Of a DNA stretch of 64,000 bases, positions 1-8,391 are shown piece by piece (within the stretch, counting starts at the first letter, position 1; each line of letters starts with the position of its first letter). A program made the translations under genes and the position numbers. The notes under the pieces are model-generated. The model had not been told where the DNA came from. It was given only the letters and a program-made list of their open reading frames with translations, and did not search any database. The DNA comes from Peptostreptococcus russellii (lineage in GTDB: Bacteria > Bacillota > Clostridia > Peptostreptococcales > Peptostreptococcaceae): assembly GCF_900110295.1 (NCBI RefSeq), contig NZ_FODF01000007.1:1-64000 (forward strand), read 5' to 3'.

Positions 1-107
1 ATAACCATATATCTAATACCTTTTATATTTTTGTAGTCACTGCTTATAATTTTTAAATTTTTATCGCTAATTCCTAAAATTTTTGTTATACTATTATTTG
101 AACACAT
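1..107 (-). CDS. ISL3-family transposase, N-terminal fragment (runs off left edge)
   Basis: A minus-strand reading frame opens with ATG at 107, preceded by a GAAAGGA ribosome-binding site about 9 bases upstream. It stays open to the left edge (35 codons, MCSNNSITKILGI...). The start resembles the N-terminus of clostridial ISL3-family transposases (a short 'NN..I..LLGI.DKN' opening before a zinc-binding region). The diagnostic zinc finger and DDE domain lie outside the window, so the family call rests on the first 35 residues only. The element would act in DNA transposition. The right IS boundary is not defined, but a long hairpin at 191-256 separates it from pmbA. Confidence 0.5.
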   Translation of the reverse strand, partial: MCSNNSITKILGISDKNLKIISSDYKNIKGIRYMV

Positions 108-190
108 ATGATTAATCCTTTCTTATTTTTTTGTGGTGATTAAATTATACAATGGATTTCGTATGTGTTCATCTTTTTTTTGAAAAAATA

Positions 191-256
191 GTGTTGATAG
201 CAATTTTATCCATTTTCGTCTTACGACGTTTATGGATTATTTATTGCCATCAACAC
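191..256 (-). terminator. Long three-segment hairpin downstream of pmbA
   Basis: An outer 13-base-pair arm (191-203 with 244-256, one mismatch), an inner ATCCAT/ATGGAT arm (208-213 with 232-237) and a CGTC/GACG tip (217-228) form one 66-base hairpin. On the minus strand it is followed by TATTTTTTC, so it fits a Rho-independent terminator for tldD-pmbA. It also sits just upstream of the transposase start and could insulate that gene from read-in transcription, as hairpins near IS ends often do. Confidence 0.6.
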
Positions 257-280
257 TAAATATTATAGAGCCCTTTTATT

Positions 281-1609
281 TTAAGAACCTGATATGTTTA
301 TATTTTCTAACATTATGCTAGGTACATATGAACCATCAAGGGTTATTTTAGAATCACTTCCTATTTCTACAATAGAGTTTAAGAACTCTTTTATATTTGA
401 AGACATTATAATCTGGTTAACTGCTCTTTTTACCTTTCCTGATTCCACAAGAAATCCGTTGCAAGGAACAGAAAACTCTCCTGAAACAGGATTTAGCCCA
501 GAATGAAGACCTTGGATAGATGTTATAAGCAAACCATCTCCCATTTTCTCTAGCAAAGATTCAAAGTCAGTATCGCCCGCTTCTATCAATAAATTGCTAA
601 TTCCAGGGAATGAAGTCGACTTGTAGCTTCTAGCTGCACTTGCAGTAGTTTCTACTCCATCCTTATCGGCAGTTTCAATATTATGTACGAAACTCTTTAA
701 AACTCCATCTTTGATTATTTCTAAATCCTTTTTATCTACACCTTCATCATCAAAACTTTCTATAATGTTTGTTCCAGGTAAAACTTTTACATCTTTCATA
801 GTAAGTTTGTCAAAAGCTATTTTTTCATTTAAAAGTCCCTTTAAGGGAGACATATTTTTTTGAACACTTTTGGCTGAAAATGCTGATTCTAATGCTGATA
901 AAAGGCTTGATACCTCATCATTAATCAGTATAACTTTATACTTACCACTCTCTACTGATTCTGCTCCAAACTCTCTTTCAGCTTTTTTAACTGCATATTT
1001 TGCAATTCTTTCAAAATCACAATCCATAAAGTTATCTTTTAGTTCAAACTCTATTCCAGACTTCATTTCATCATTCTTTTTCAATATTGCATATGAATAT
1101 ACATAAGCATATGAATTTTCTTCATATTTTTCAAGACCATAAGTATTTGCAATATATTTTCTACTAGATATTTCTACACCCTTACCTTCTATTTGGTGTA
1201 TAGAATCTGACATTTTTTTAGAAACTTCATACATTCCCAGTATTTTTTCTATCTTTTTATCTGACTCCACTTTTTCTGATTGAAATTCTCTACTTATAGC
1301 TTCCTTTTTTTCTGGCTTATAAATATATATTTTTTCTTTTTCACCGACAACTTGCATTGATTGGTAAGCTGTATCAATTAAATAATCTATTGAATTTTCA
1401 CTTATATCCTCACTATAAGAATATCCTTCCATATTTTGAAAAATACCTCTAAAAGATACACCTGCTGTTTCTGAAATAGTAAATTTTTCAAGTTCGTCAT
1501 CATAAGTAGATACAACAGTTGTATTTACACTATTAATATATATCTCACAGTTTTCAAATTTCTCTTTTGCCTTTTTAAAAATCTTTTCCTTAAATTCTTT
1601 ATAGTTCAC
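281..1609 (-). CDS. pmbA: TldD/PmbA family metallopeptidase, PmbA (TldE) subunit
   Basis: This 442-residue protein has the PmbA/TldD architecture, with an N-terminal domain up to about residue 210 and a conserved C-terminal domain ending in the 'NGFLVESGKV...NIKEFLNSI' type segment. The family forms a TldD-TldE heterodimer that degrades or matures small peptides; only TldD carries the zinc site, and no HExxxH is visible here, as expected for the partner subunit. Translation probably starts at GTG (1609) with an AGAGGTG site just upstream. tldD ends 10 bases upstream, so the two are co-transcribed and the long hairpin at 191-256 closes the operon. Confidence 0.9.
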   Translation of the reverse strand: MNYKEFKEKIFKKAKEKFENCEIYINSVNTTVVSTYDDELEKFTISETAGVSFRGIFQNMEGYSYSEDISENSIDYLIDTAYQSMQVVGEKEKIYIYKPEKKEAISREFQSEKVESDKKIEKILGMYEVSKKMSDSIHQIEGKGVEISSRKYIANTYGLEKYEENSYAYVYSYAILKKNDEMKSGIEFELKDNFMDCDFERIAKYAVKKAEREFGAESVESGKYKVILINDEVSSLLSALESAFSAKSVQKNMSPLKGLLNEKIAFDKLTMKDVKVLPGTNIIESFDDEGVDKKDLEIIKDGVLKSFVHNIETADKDGVETTASAARSYKSTSFPGISNLLIEAGDTDFESLLEKMGDGLLITSIQGLHSGLNPVSGEFSVPCNGFLVESGKVKRAVNQIIMSSNIKEFLNSIVEIGSDSKITLDGSYVPSIMLENINISGS

Positions 1610-1619
1610 AATAACACCT

Positions 1620-3005
1620 CTATTCTCTTCCGCCTACTGTTAGACCTTTTATTCTTACCTGAGGTTGACCTACACCTGCAGGGATTGATCCTGAACTAGC
1701 ACCGCATACACCTTCTGCAAGCTTTAAATCTTTACCTATCATATCTATATTCTTAAGCACTTCCAAACCAGTACCTACTAAAGATGCTCCCTTTACAGAA
1801 TGATCTATTTTTCCATTTTTTATAATATATCCTTCCATAACAGCAAAGTTAAATTCTCCTGTTACAACATCTACTGATCCGCCACCTAACTTAGCCGCAT
1901 AAAGACCAAAGTCTACTCCTGATACCATTTCTTCAAAACTTGAATTGCCCTTATCTATAAAAGTATTGTTCATTCTAGATGTAGGAGCATACTTATATGA
2001 TTGACGTCTAGCTGATCCTGTAGATTTCATCCCCATTCTCTTTCCATTAAGATTATCTACAAGATATGATTTTAATACACCATTTTCAATAAGCACATTT
2101 CTCTGAGTAGGAGTGCCTTCATCATCTATATTGGAACTTCCCCATTGATTCTTTATTGTTCCATCATCTATTGCTGTTACCAAATCAGATGCTATTTTTT
2201 CACCTAATTTTCCTGCATAGACAGATGAGTTCTTAGAAACAAACTCTGCCTCTAAACCATGCCCACAAGCCTCGTGAAATAAAACTCCACCAAAAGCATT
2301 ATCCATTATTACAGGCATCTTACCAGAAGGTGCATATGGTGATTTTGCCATTGTAACAGCTACTCTTGCAGCTTCCTTTGCTATATCATCTATATCTATC
2401 GTATCAAAAAACTCAAATCCCATTGCAGCGCCTGGGCTAGAACTTCCAGATTGAATATCTCCATTATATGAAGCTACTGCATTTTGCATAATTCTAGTTC
2501 TAACTCTTCTATCTCTTTCAAAGAGACCTTCGCTATTTGCAATTAATATTTTTTGATCAGAGTCAGCATATGCTGAACTTGCTTGAACTATTATCTCATC
2601 ATAGTTAAGCATTATATCATGAGAATGTCTTAAAATATCTAATTTCTTCTTCAACTCAACATCAGCTGGATAAATCTTTATTGGAGTATTATTAATTTCT
2701 ATGTCTCTATTTATAAAATTCATGACTTTTTTCTGGCTAGGAGATTTAAACGCCCTAGCAGCTTCCTTGGCAACACTTATTAAATTATTTTCTGAAACAT
2801 CATTTGTATAGGCATATATTGTATTAAACCCCTTTATAAGTCTTATACCAACTCCAAAATCATTTCCCAAAACAGCATTTTCTATTTTATTATCTGAAAA
2901 AAGAAGATTTGTATTAATTCTATCTTCTGCAAAAATCTCTGCAAAATCTGCCCCGCTATCTATAGCAGCTGTTATTACATTATAAACTACTTTTTTATCT
3001 AACAT
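1620..3005 (-). CDS. tldD: TldD zinc metallopeptidase subunit
   Basis: A 461-residue TldD. The zinc-binding motif HEACGH is at residues 244-249 and the C-terminus has the usual Gly-rich '...GASSGSIPAGVGQP...' segment. With PmbA/TldE it forms a cytoplasmic protease acting on unfolded peptides, including ribosomally made modified peptides in other bacteria. The reading frame extends 10 codons further upstream, but a near-perfect AAGGAGG lies 5-6 bases before the ATG at 3005, so that start is preferred. It is the first gene of a tldD-pmbA pair. The window also carries an scfB RiPP maturase (27882-29255), but nothing here links the two. Confidence 0.92.
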   Translation of the reverse strand: MLDKKVVYNVITAAIDSGADFAEIFAEDRINTNLLFSDNKIENAVLGNDFGVGIRLIKGFNTIYAYTNDVSENNLISVAKEAARAFKSPSQKKVMNFINRDIEINNTPIKIYPADVELKKKLDILRHSHDIMLNYDEIIVQASSAYADSDQKILIANSEGLFERDRRVRTRIMQNAVASYNGDIQSGSSSPGAAMGFEFFDTIDIDDIAKEAARVAVTMAKSPYAPSGKMPVIMDNAFGGVLFHEACGHGLEAEFVSKNSSVYAGKLGEKIASDLVTAIDDGTIKNQWGSSNIDDEGTPTQRNVLIENGVLKSYLVDNLNGKRMGMKSTGSARRQSYKYAPTSRMNNTFIDKGNSSFEEMVSGVDFGLYAAKLGGGSVDVVTGEFNFAVMEGYIIKNGKIDHSVKGASLVGTGLEVLKNIDMIGKDLKLAEGVCGASSGSIPAGVGQPQVRIKGLTVGGRE

Positions 3006-3144
3006 ATTTCCTCCTTCTTGCCTTTCACTTTTCATCTATATTACTATTATTATAAACTTTTATATTGTATTTTACAAATTTAGTCAAAGTCTCTATATCT
3101 TTTATATACTCTTAAATATTTATTTTAAACTTTTATTATAACAA

Positions 3145-3170
3145 AAAAGTGGCTCTTAAGAACCACTTTT
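3145..3170 (-). terminator. Terminator downstream of the 102-residue hypothetical gene
   Basis: AAAAGTGG...CCACTTTT arms around a TCTTAAGA centre form a nearly perfect palindrome, followed on the minus strand by a T-run and an AT-rich tail. It would end transcripts of the gene at 3321-3629. Confidence 0.7.
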
Positions 3171-3320
3171 CATTTCTTTGATTATACATCGCCTACATGT
3201 TCTTTTAAAATACTAATCACTCATAAGTACACACTTATTCTTAAATTATTCTAAGTATCTAAATCATAAATTTAGCCAATTAAATTATGGATTTATCTGT
3301 GCAAAACGTTTTTCTTTTTC

Positions 3321-3629
3321 TTAAATAAACATACTAGGCAACCATCTGTATCTCTCATATTTTTTATAATTTTCGCTACTATAATCAGGTACATCTTCAA
3401 TATCATCAAATGAATCTTCTTGAAGTTTAATTATCTCTTCGCATAAAGAATCTACCTCTTCATCACTTATGTCTACTTCTACTGTGCAATTAGCATCTTC
3501 TTCCATCATTCCCAACTTCAACAGCTCGTAATCTTCTTCAAAAATTTCAACTGCTATTTCCGGACGTAGTTCAGACATCAGCTCTTTAAACGAAAGTGCT
3601 ATACCCTTATCAATACTTGAAATCTTCAT
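3321..3629 (-). CDS. Small acidic protein of unknown function
   Basis: A 102-residue, strongly acidic protein, not recognised as a known family. The middle third is dominated by Glu and Asp (EEDANCTVEVDISDEEVDS), followed by a Tyr-rich C-terminus ending in 'RYRWLPSMFI'. No signal peptide or membrane segment is seen. It has two Cys residues (about 48 and 63). The ATG at 3629 follows a GGGGG-type ribosome-binding site 4-5 bases upstream. It is a single-gene unit, with a terminator at 3145-3170 and a gene-poor stretch upstream. The codon use is like that of its neighbours and it is likely a real gene. Confidence 0.6.
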   Translation of the reverse strand: MKISSIDKGIALSFKELMSELRPEIAVEIFEEDYELLKLGMMEEDANCTVEVDISDEEVDSLCEEIIKLQEDSFDDIEDVPDYSSENYKKYERYRWLPSMFI

Positions 3630-3939
3630 GTCAACCCCCGTATATATCTCAAAAATTTGTTATCATATTATATTGTACTCTCTTAGATATATACTTGTAA
3701 ATACTATTTTAATTATTTTAAATAAAATAACCATATTTCCATGGTTGTATGATATTATTTTGACAATTTTTTCTATTATTTTTAAGAAAATGGCAGTTTT
3801 CCCCATTATATTACTATTTTTACTAACTATATTTTTTTATATGAATTCTATAAACAAAATTTTAACATTTTTTTGTAATTCATAATAATGTTTTTCAAAA
3901 AAATGATTATAGAAAACTTTTGGATTATCTTTTCTTATA

Positions 3940-3968
3940 GAGAAAAATAGCTGCCATATAGGCAGCTA
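3940..3968 (-). terminator. Minus-strand terminator with no gene upstream
   Basis: A perfect 8-base-pair stem, TAGCTGCC/GGCAGCTA with a 5-base loop, is followed on the minus strand by ATTTTTC. No protein gene on this strand lies upstream of it, hence the proposed RNA above. Confidence 0.65.
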
Positions 3969-4274
3969 TCTACTAAAAATAAAAAACAATTTTAAAAAGG
4001 AACCATTTATTTAAAATGAAATTATAATTATAGTATAGCATATTTATGGCAAAATACAAGCTTATTCTTAAATAAAGTTGATAATAATAGAATTAATCTA
4101 TTGCTAATTTTATTTTTTTATATTTTTACCTTTTATAATTAATTTAGTATATATTAATTATATTAAGTTTATCCTAAAATTATTTTTTCTAATAAAAACG
4201 TTTTCAATTTATTTTAGTTATTTTCTAATATTTATTACGTCTTTATAGCATTTTTATTTATTTAACTAATAATT
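3948..4274 (-). ncRNA. Possible minus-strand non-coding transcript
   Basis: On the minus strand, TTGACG (4310-4305), 18 bases and TATAAT (4286-4281) make a good sigma-A promoter. About 310 bases downstream a perfect 8-base-pair hairpin TAGCTGCC/GGCAGCTA (3948-3968) is followed by TTTTT, a standard terminator. Between them there is no reading frame longer than about 22 codons and no ribosome-binding site worth the name. This suggests a roughly 330-base RNA, but the region is so AT-rich that the promoter could be chance. Confidence 0.3.
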
Positions 4275-4377
4275 CATATAATTATATTATTATAGTTATT
4301 TTTACGTCAAAATTTAATATTATAAACTCTTTAAAAATTCTATTTTTATATATTAACTTTTCTATTGACTAAAAAAT

Positions 4378-4406
4378 TTGACACATTCATTGTTCTGATG
4401 TATATT
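4378..4406 (+). promoter_or_regulatory. Strong sigma-A promoter upstream of the Abi_2 region
   Basis: A perfect -35 box TTGACA (4378-4383), a 17-base spacer and a -10 box TATATT (4401-4406). The predicted start is near 4413, immediately before a small hairpin RNA. Confidence 0.75.
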
Positions 4407-4412
4407 TAAATT

Positions 4413-4491
4413 AATAAAAGATACTTAATCTTTTAAATAGTTTTCAATCCCTCCACATACTTCCAGATACGTTCTGACGTGGAGGTTTTTT
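4413..4491 (+). ncRNA. Short two-hairpin RNA upstream of the Abi_2 gene (abiF-RNA-like candidate)
   Basis: The transcript from the promoter at 4378-4406 would be about 80 bases. It begins with a 7-base-pair hairpin AAAAGAT/ATCTTTT with a 5-base loop (4416-4434). It ends with an outer stem CCTCCAC/GTGGAGG enclosing an inner CAGA/TCTG hairpin, followed by TTTTTT (about 4450-4491), which is a terminator. Either this is a leader that attenuates the Abi_2 gene starting at 4645, or it is a stand-alone RNA. A structured 'abiF RNA' has been described next to genes of this protein family; I cannot check the covariance match here. Confidence 0.55.
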
Positions 4492-4644
4492 ATACAAAAA
4501 ATATAACTAAAATATAAATATATTGTTCAAAAATACTCTAAAATGAACTTTTGTATCTTAATCTTTTGTATTTTAAAGTTCTTAACTATTGTATTCTTTA
4601 CAATTTATTTTATATTTTTTGTTTTAATTTTAGAGGTGGTTATT

Positions 4645-5604
4645 ATGTCAAAAAATCCTGAATCAGAAAAACATCTGTCCTTTGAAGAGCAGATTGATTT
4701 GTTTATGGAAAGAGGTATGTTTGTCGAAGATCGAAAAAAGGCTGCAAAGATATTAAAAAATATAGGCTATTATAAGTTAAAAGACTTCACCTATCCTTTC
4801 GCAAAAGTACACAAGCATAAAAATAGAAAAGACAGTATTGAATATTTCAATATTTCCTTTAATGAAGTTGTTTTTAGATATAATCAGGATAAAGACTTTA
4901 GACTATCTCTTTTACATGCAATAGAGGATATTGAAGTTTCCATAAAAACACAAATTGCCCATACTCTAAGTAGAAAGTATGGTGCTATGGGTTATCTTAA
5001 CTTTGCCTCATGGTCAAATAGAGAAAGCAACGATAAAAAGAAAATAAATAGTATAGAAAAGCAATTCAAAAGCACCCTACATAGCGCTGTAAAAAGAGTA
5101 AAAAAATCTGAATTTGAACACTATAATATATTAGGAGATTTTCCTACTGTTTGGGTTATGGTAGATATTATTTCTTTTGGAGATGTAATCAAGCTACTTG
5201 ATTGTATGTCTACTGCAAACCTCAAGGAAATTGCATCTCATTACAATTGTACTAAAAATGAGCTACTTACTTGGATGAATCTTATTAAACTCGTAAGAAA
5301 TATTTGTGCTCATAATAAAAACGGTATTGATCTTCAAATTAAAACAATGCCGATAATAAGAAATGAATGGAAAAAGTTTTTATTTATGTATAGGGATAAT
5401 CAGGCCAGCAATAGAATTGCCTTTATTATATGTATAGTTATGTACTTGGTAAATGAAATCAACCCTGACTACTCTTTTGACTCTATATGGAAGCCCCTTG
5501 ACAAACTGATCAATGAAAGTGATAAAAGGGCAATGAGATATGGTTTCAAGAATTATGAGGCTACTATCAAATTAAGAGAATACATTAAAAATCTTAAAAG
5601 ATAA
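4645..5604 (+). CDS. Abi_2 family (AbiD/AbiF-like) abortive-infection protein
   Basis: A 319-residue protein with the classic Abi_2 opening: 'SFEEQIDLFMERGM' then 'NIGYYKLKDFTYPF'. Near the C-terminus, RNICAH gives an Rx4H motif (Arg218, His223), the active-site signature of HEPN-type RNases. The family is known from lactococcal phage-abortive systems, where it is toxic or stops phage growth. The frame continues 34 hydrophobic codons upstream, but AGAGGTGG lies 6 bases before the ATG at 4645, so that is the start. It is isolated on the plus strand between minus-strand genes, which suggests an acquired cargo gene. The RNA just upstream may regulate or neutralise it. Confidence 0.85.
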   Translation: MSKNPESEKHLSFEEQIDLFMERGMFVEDRKKAAKILKNIGYYKLKDFTYPFAKVHKHKNRKDSIEYFNISFNEVVFRYNQDKDFRLSLLHAIEDIEVSIKTQIAHTLSRKYGAMGYLNFASWSNRESNDKKKINSIEKQFKSTLHSAVKRVKKSEFEHYNILGDFPTVWVMVDIISFGDVIKLLDCMSTANLKEIASHYNCTKNELLTWMNLIKLVRNICAHNKNGIDLQIKTMPIIRNEWKKFLFMYRDNQASNRIAFIICIVMYLVNEINPDYSFDSIWKPLDKLINESDKRAMRYGFKNYEATIKLREYIKNLKR

Positions 5605-5646
5605 TAAAAAAGCGATTATAGATTTTTTTCTATAATCGCTTTTTTT
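5605..5646. terminator. Bidirectional terminator between abi and ugd
   Basis: A perfect 12-base-pair stem AGCGATTATAGA/TCTATAATCGCT (5611-5640), flanked by an A-run and a T-run, separates the convergent Abi_2 and ugd genes and works for both strands. Confidence 0.9.
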
Positions 5647-5647
5647 A

Positions 5648-6952
5648 TTAATAGCTAGCCCTACCTATTGAATAGTATTTTACTCCCTTTTCTTCCATTA
5701 TCTTGGGATCATAACAATTTCTTCCGTCATACACTATAGGACTCTTCATAAGCTCTATAAACTCTTCAGCCTTTATATTCTTAATTTCACTCCACTCAGT
5801 CATTACAAAACATATGTCTGCATCTCTTAAAGCATCTTCTATCTTTTCACAGTAATTGATCTTATTTCCATATATCTTCTTGGCATTTTCCAGACCTACT
5901 GGATCATAGGCAAATACTGTAGCATCTCTTTCTAAAAGACTGTCTATATTTACAAGTGCTGGAGCTTCTCTTAAATCGTCTGTTCCAGGCTTATAAGTAA
6001 CTCCTAGCACAGCAGCCTTTAAACCTTCAAAGCTTTCTATGTCCTCTGCAGCCTTCTTTATTAACTTCAGTTTTTGAGCTTCATTTACTTCAATAGCTGC
6101 ACTAACTGTTTTTAGTTCATATCCGTTTGAATTTGAAAGCCAATGAAGTGCCTTTGTGTCTTTAGGGAAACATGAACCCCCATAGCCTATACCTGCTCTT
6201 AAAAACTTTGATCCTATTCTATCATCAAAACTCATTCCATATGCAACATCTTCCACATTTGCGCCTACTATTTCACACAAATTCGCTATATCACTCATGT
6301 ATGAAATTTTAAGAGCTAGGAAATCATTAGAAGCGTATTTTATCATCTCAGCAGAATTTCTATTAGTTATAACTTTCGGAGAATCAAATCCCTCATAAAC
6401 TTTTTCAAGAATTTTTCTTGCTTTATTGCTTTCAGTTCCTATTACTATTCTAGAGGCTTCAAGAGTGTCTCTTACAGCTGTCCCTTGAGCTAAAAACTCT
6501 GGATTTGAAGCTAACTCAATCCAAACATCATTTTTAAGATGTTTTTTAATATATTTTTCTATTGTCTCATTTGTACCAGCAGGAACTGTCGACTTAATAA
6601 CTACAAGACAATCTTTTTTTACAAAATTGGATATCTGCCTTGCAACCTGTTTTATATACTCAAGATTTGCCGAACCATCAGATCTCTCAGGAGTTCCAAC
6701 AGCTATAAAGATAACATCTGCATCTTCATAGGCGCTCTCGCTATCTGTTGTAAAATCAATATTTCCATTTTCAAGACCTTCTTTTAATAGTTCTTCAAGA
6801 TTTTCTTCGTATATAGGCGACTGCCCTTTTTTTAACTTTTCTATTCTATTTTCATCTACATCTACACACACAACATTATGAATTCCCTTGTGTGCTAGAC
6901 ATACCCCTGTTACTAAACCAACATATCCTGTTCCAGCAATAGCAATCTTCAT
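5648..6952 (-). CDS. ugd: UDP-glucose 6-dehydrogenase (nucleotide-sugar dehydrogenase)
   Basis: A 434-residue enzyme oxidising UDP-glucose to UDP-glucuronate with two NAD+. The Rossmann motif GTGYVG is at residues 7-12, the catalytic Cys261 lies in GGSCFPKD, and the C-terminal UDP-binding domain is complete ('TYKPGTDDLREAP'). The frame has six further codons upstream, but AGAGGAAG precedes the ATG at 6952, so that start is used. It is 26 bases downstream of a CDP-glycerol glycerophosphotransferase-like gene, suggesting a two-gene unit making or decorating a teichoic- or teichuronic-type polymer. Confidence 0.92.
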   Translation of the reverse strand: MKIAIAGTGYVGLVTGVCLAHKGIHNVVCVDVDENRIEKLKKGQSPIYEENLEELLKEGLENGNIDFTTDSESAYEDADVIFIAVGTPERSDGSANLEYIKQVARQISNFVKKDCLVVIKSTVPAGTNETIEKYIKKHLKNDVWIELASNPEFLAQGTAVRDTLEASRIVIGTESNKARKILEKVYEGFDSPKVITNRNSAEMIKYASNDFLALKISYMSDIANLCEIVGANVEDVAYGMSFDDRIGSKFLRAGIGYGGSCFPKDTKALHWLSNSNGYELKTVSAAIEVNEAQKLKLIKKAAEDIESFEGLKAAVLGVTYKPGTDDLREAPALVNIDSLLERDATVFAYDPVGLENAKKIYGNKINYCEKIEDALRDADICFVMTEWSEIKNIKAEEFIELMKSPIVYDGRNCYDPKIMEEKGVKYYSIGRASY

Positions 6953-6978
6953 ACAACTTCCTCTTTCCATTTTAATTT

Positions 6979-8187
6979 CTATTTTTTAATCTTTAATATC
7001 TCTTCAAAAATTCTGTCACAATTGTGGGAATCCCTAATATTAAAGTCCTTATTTATTCTTTCAAGATATTTCTCTTCGATTTTAAATTCTGTGTCCATAA
7101 GTTTTATTAAATAATCAACTAACTTTTCTTCATCTGAGTACACAGGTCCAAAGCCATCTCTATCATAATCAAAATATCCCATTTTATAATGTTCTTCTAT
7201 TGAGTCAAACTGATAATAGGCTTGTGGCTTTCTCATATATGCAAAATCAAACTGAATAGACGAAAAGTCAGTAACCATTGCCTTTGAACTTTTTAAAAGT
7301 CCTTGAACATCATACTTATCCTTAGAAGCCAATATAAGCTCACTATTATTACAATCAAAACAATCAATATATGGCTGTATTTCATAGTGAGGATAAAAGA
7401 CAAGCTTTATCTTGTGTTCTTTTAGAACTTTTTCCAATCTTTTATTGTTTATAAGTGAATTAAATCTATTGAAATACTCACTACTCTTAAAAAGCTCTAC
7501 ATCTCTCGTATCGCTTTTCATATAGGATGGAGTAATAATATTCTTCCTCCATGTCGGCATTATCAATATTTCATCTTTTAATTCAAACTCATTTAACTTG
7601 TCATATCTAGCTATACCTGTCTGAACAACTTCGCCAGAATCATAACCATAAATACTAGAAGATATTGATTCATACTCTCTTTTTGTCGTAGTTATAAACA
7701 AATCAGCCTTTATTTTATTTTTTGCAAGAAATTCACTTAAATCGTGAAGTATTACTCCATGTTGTAAAAATACAAATACTTTTTCATCTTTCCTATCTAT
7801 TAAAAGTTTGTATAGTTTATAACTCCAAGGCTCTAAAAATCCTGCATGTGAAGATATGGCATACTTTGCAAGTATATAGGCTATCTTGTGTTCAAAACTA
7901 CCATACTCTATAAGCCTATCTTTATAAGGCTCTACCTTTTTATAATCATCCCCTGAAGCTTCCTTATCAATTACATATCTAGCATTTATCTCAGGATGCT
8001 TTTCGCAAAGATATTCAAAAAAACAAAAGCCATTATCCTTAGCCTCAGTACCTCTCTCCGATATTATCCAAAGGTCTTTGTACTTGGGGTCATCTTTGTA
8101 TGCTTTTGCTTTGAAATTATAATATATCATACTAAAAGACTGCTTAGTTAGTCTTATAATCTTCTCTACTTTCTCTTTTATTCCCAT
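6979..8187 (-). CDS. CDP-glycerol glycerophosphotransferase family protein (TagB/TagF-like)
   Basis: A 402-residue member of the glycerophosphotransferase family that adds glycerol phosphate or related units to wall polymers. It has the family's 'VTDFSSIQFDFAYMRKP' segment near residue 310 and the earlier 'SSHAGFLEPW' and 'FLQHGV' motifs. No membrane helices are apparent; family members are peripheral on the cytoplasmic face. TagB (primase) and TagF (polymerase) cannot be distinguished from sequence alone; the length is closer to TagB. It is the first gene of the pair with ugd. Confidence 0.85.
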   Translation of the reverse strand: MGIKEKVEKIIRLTKQSFSMIYYNFKAKAYKDDPKYKDLWIISERGTEAKDNGFCFFEYLCEKHPEINARYVIDKEASGDDYKKVEPYKDRLIEYGSFEHKIAYILAKYAISSHAGFLEPWSYKLYKLLIDRKDEKVFVFLQHGVILHDLSEFLAKNKIKADLFITTTKREYESISSSIYGYDSGEVVQTGIARYDKLNEFELKDEILIMPTWRKNIITPSYMKSDTRDVELFKSSEYFNRFNSLINNKRLEKVLKEHKIKLVFYPHYEIQPYIDCFDCNNSELILASKDKYDVQGLLKSSKAMVTDFSSIQFDFAYMRKPQAYYQFDSIEEHYKMGYFDYDRDGFGPVYSDEEKLVDYLIKLMDTEFKIEEKYLERINKDFNIRDSHNCDRIFEEILKIKK

Positions 8188-8360
8188 AAAAAATCAACCA
8201 TTCCTATTTCATATTATTTTATATTGACCTTAATCCTAATCAATCTACTATATTATATCACAAGTATATTTTTTTTAAAAGAATCACATATCTATACATT
8301 ATCTATACTAAGAAATCTAATTAGAAATATATTTTATATTATAATTTCAAATTTTCATAT

Positions 8361-8391
8361 AAAAAATACCTCCCGTAAAAAATACCTCCCG
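8361..8391. repeat. Direct repeat duplicating the arm and T-run of the pta terminator
   Basis: The 15-base unit AAAAAATACCTCCCG occurs at 8361-8375 and again at 8377-8391. The second copy forms one arm and the T-run (on the minus strand) of the pta terminator, so the first is an extra half-terminator. Confidence 0.7.

Larger units (their letters stand above)
3630..4644. other. Gene-poor AT-rich stretch with two probable RNA transcripts
   Basis: About 1 kb without a convincing protein gene. On the minus strand there is a promoter-like pair (4281-4310) and a terminator hairpin (3948-3968) with no gene between them. On the plus strand there is a near-consensus promoter (4378-4406) and a short structured RNA ending in a terminator (to 4491), directly before the Abi_2 gene. 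Hydrophobic open frames in it look like products of the AT-rich composition. Confidence 0.6.

Noticed and set aside
3628-3885. Plus-strand hydrophobic frame of 85 codons
   Set aside because: It overlaps the start of the acidic-protein gene, has no ribosome-binding site, and is made of Ile, Leu, Phe and Tyr as expected for chance translation of AT-rich DNA.
4413-4491. Classical type III toxin-antitoxin RNA (tandem repeats before a ToxN-like toxin)
   Set aside because: The RNA has no tandem repeats and the protein is Abi_2, not ToxN/AbiQ, so only the general layout is similar.
4543-4644. 34-codon hydrophobic N-terminal extension of the Abi_2 protein, which could pass for a signal peptide
   Set aside because: A good ribosome-binding site lies just before the ATG at 4645, the extension covers the AT-rich leader, and Abi_2 proteins start at the equivalent of residue 35.
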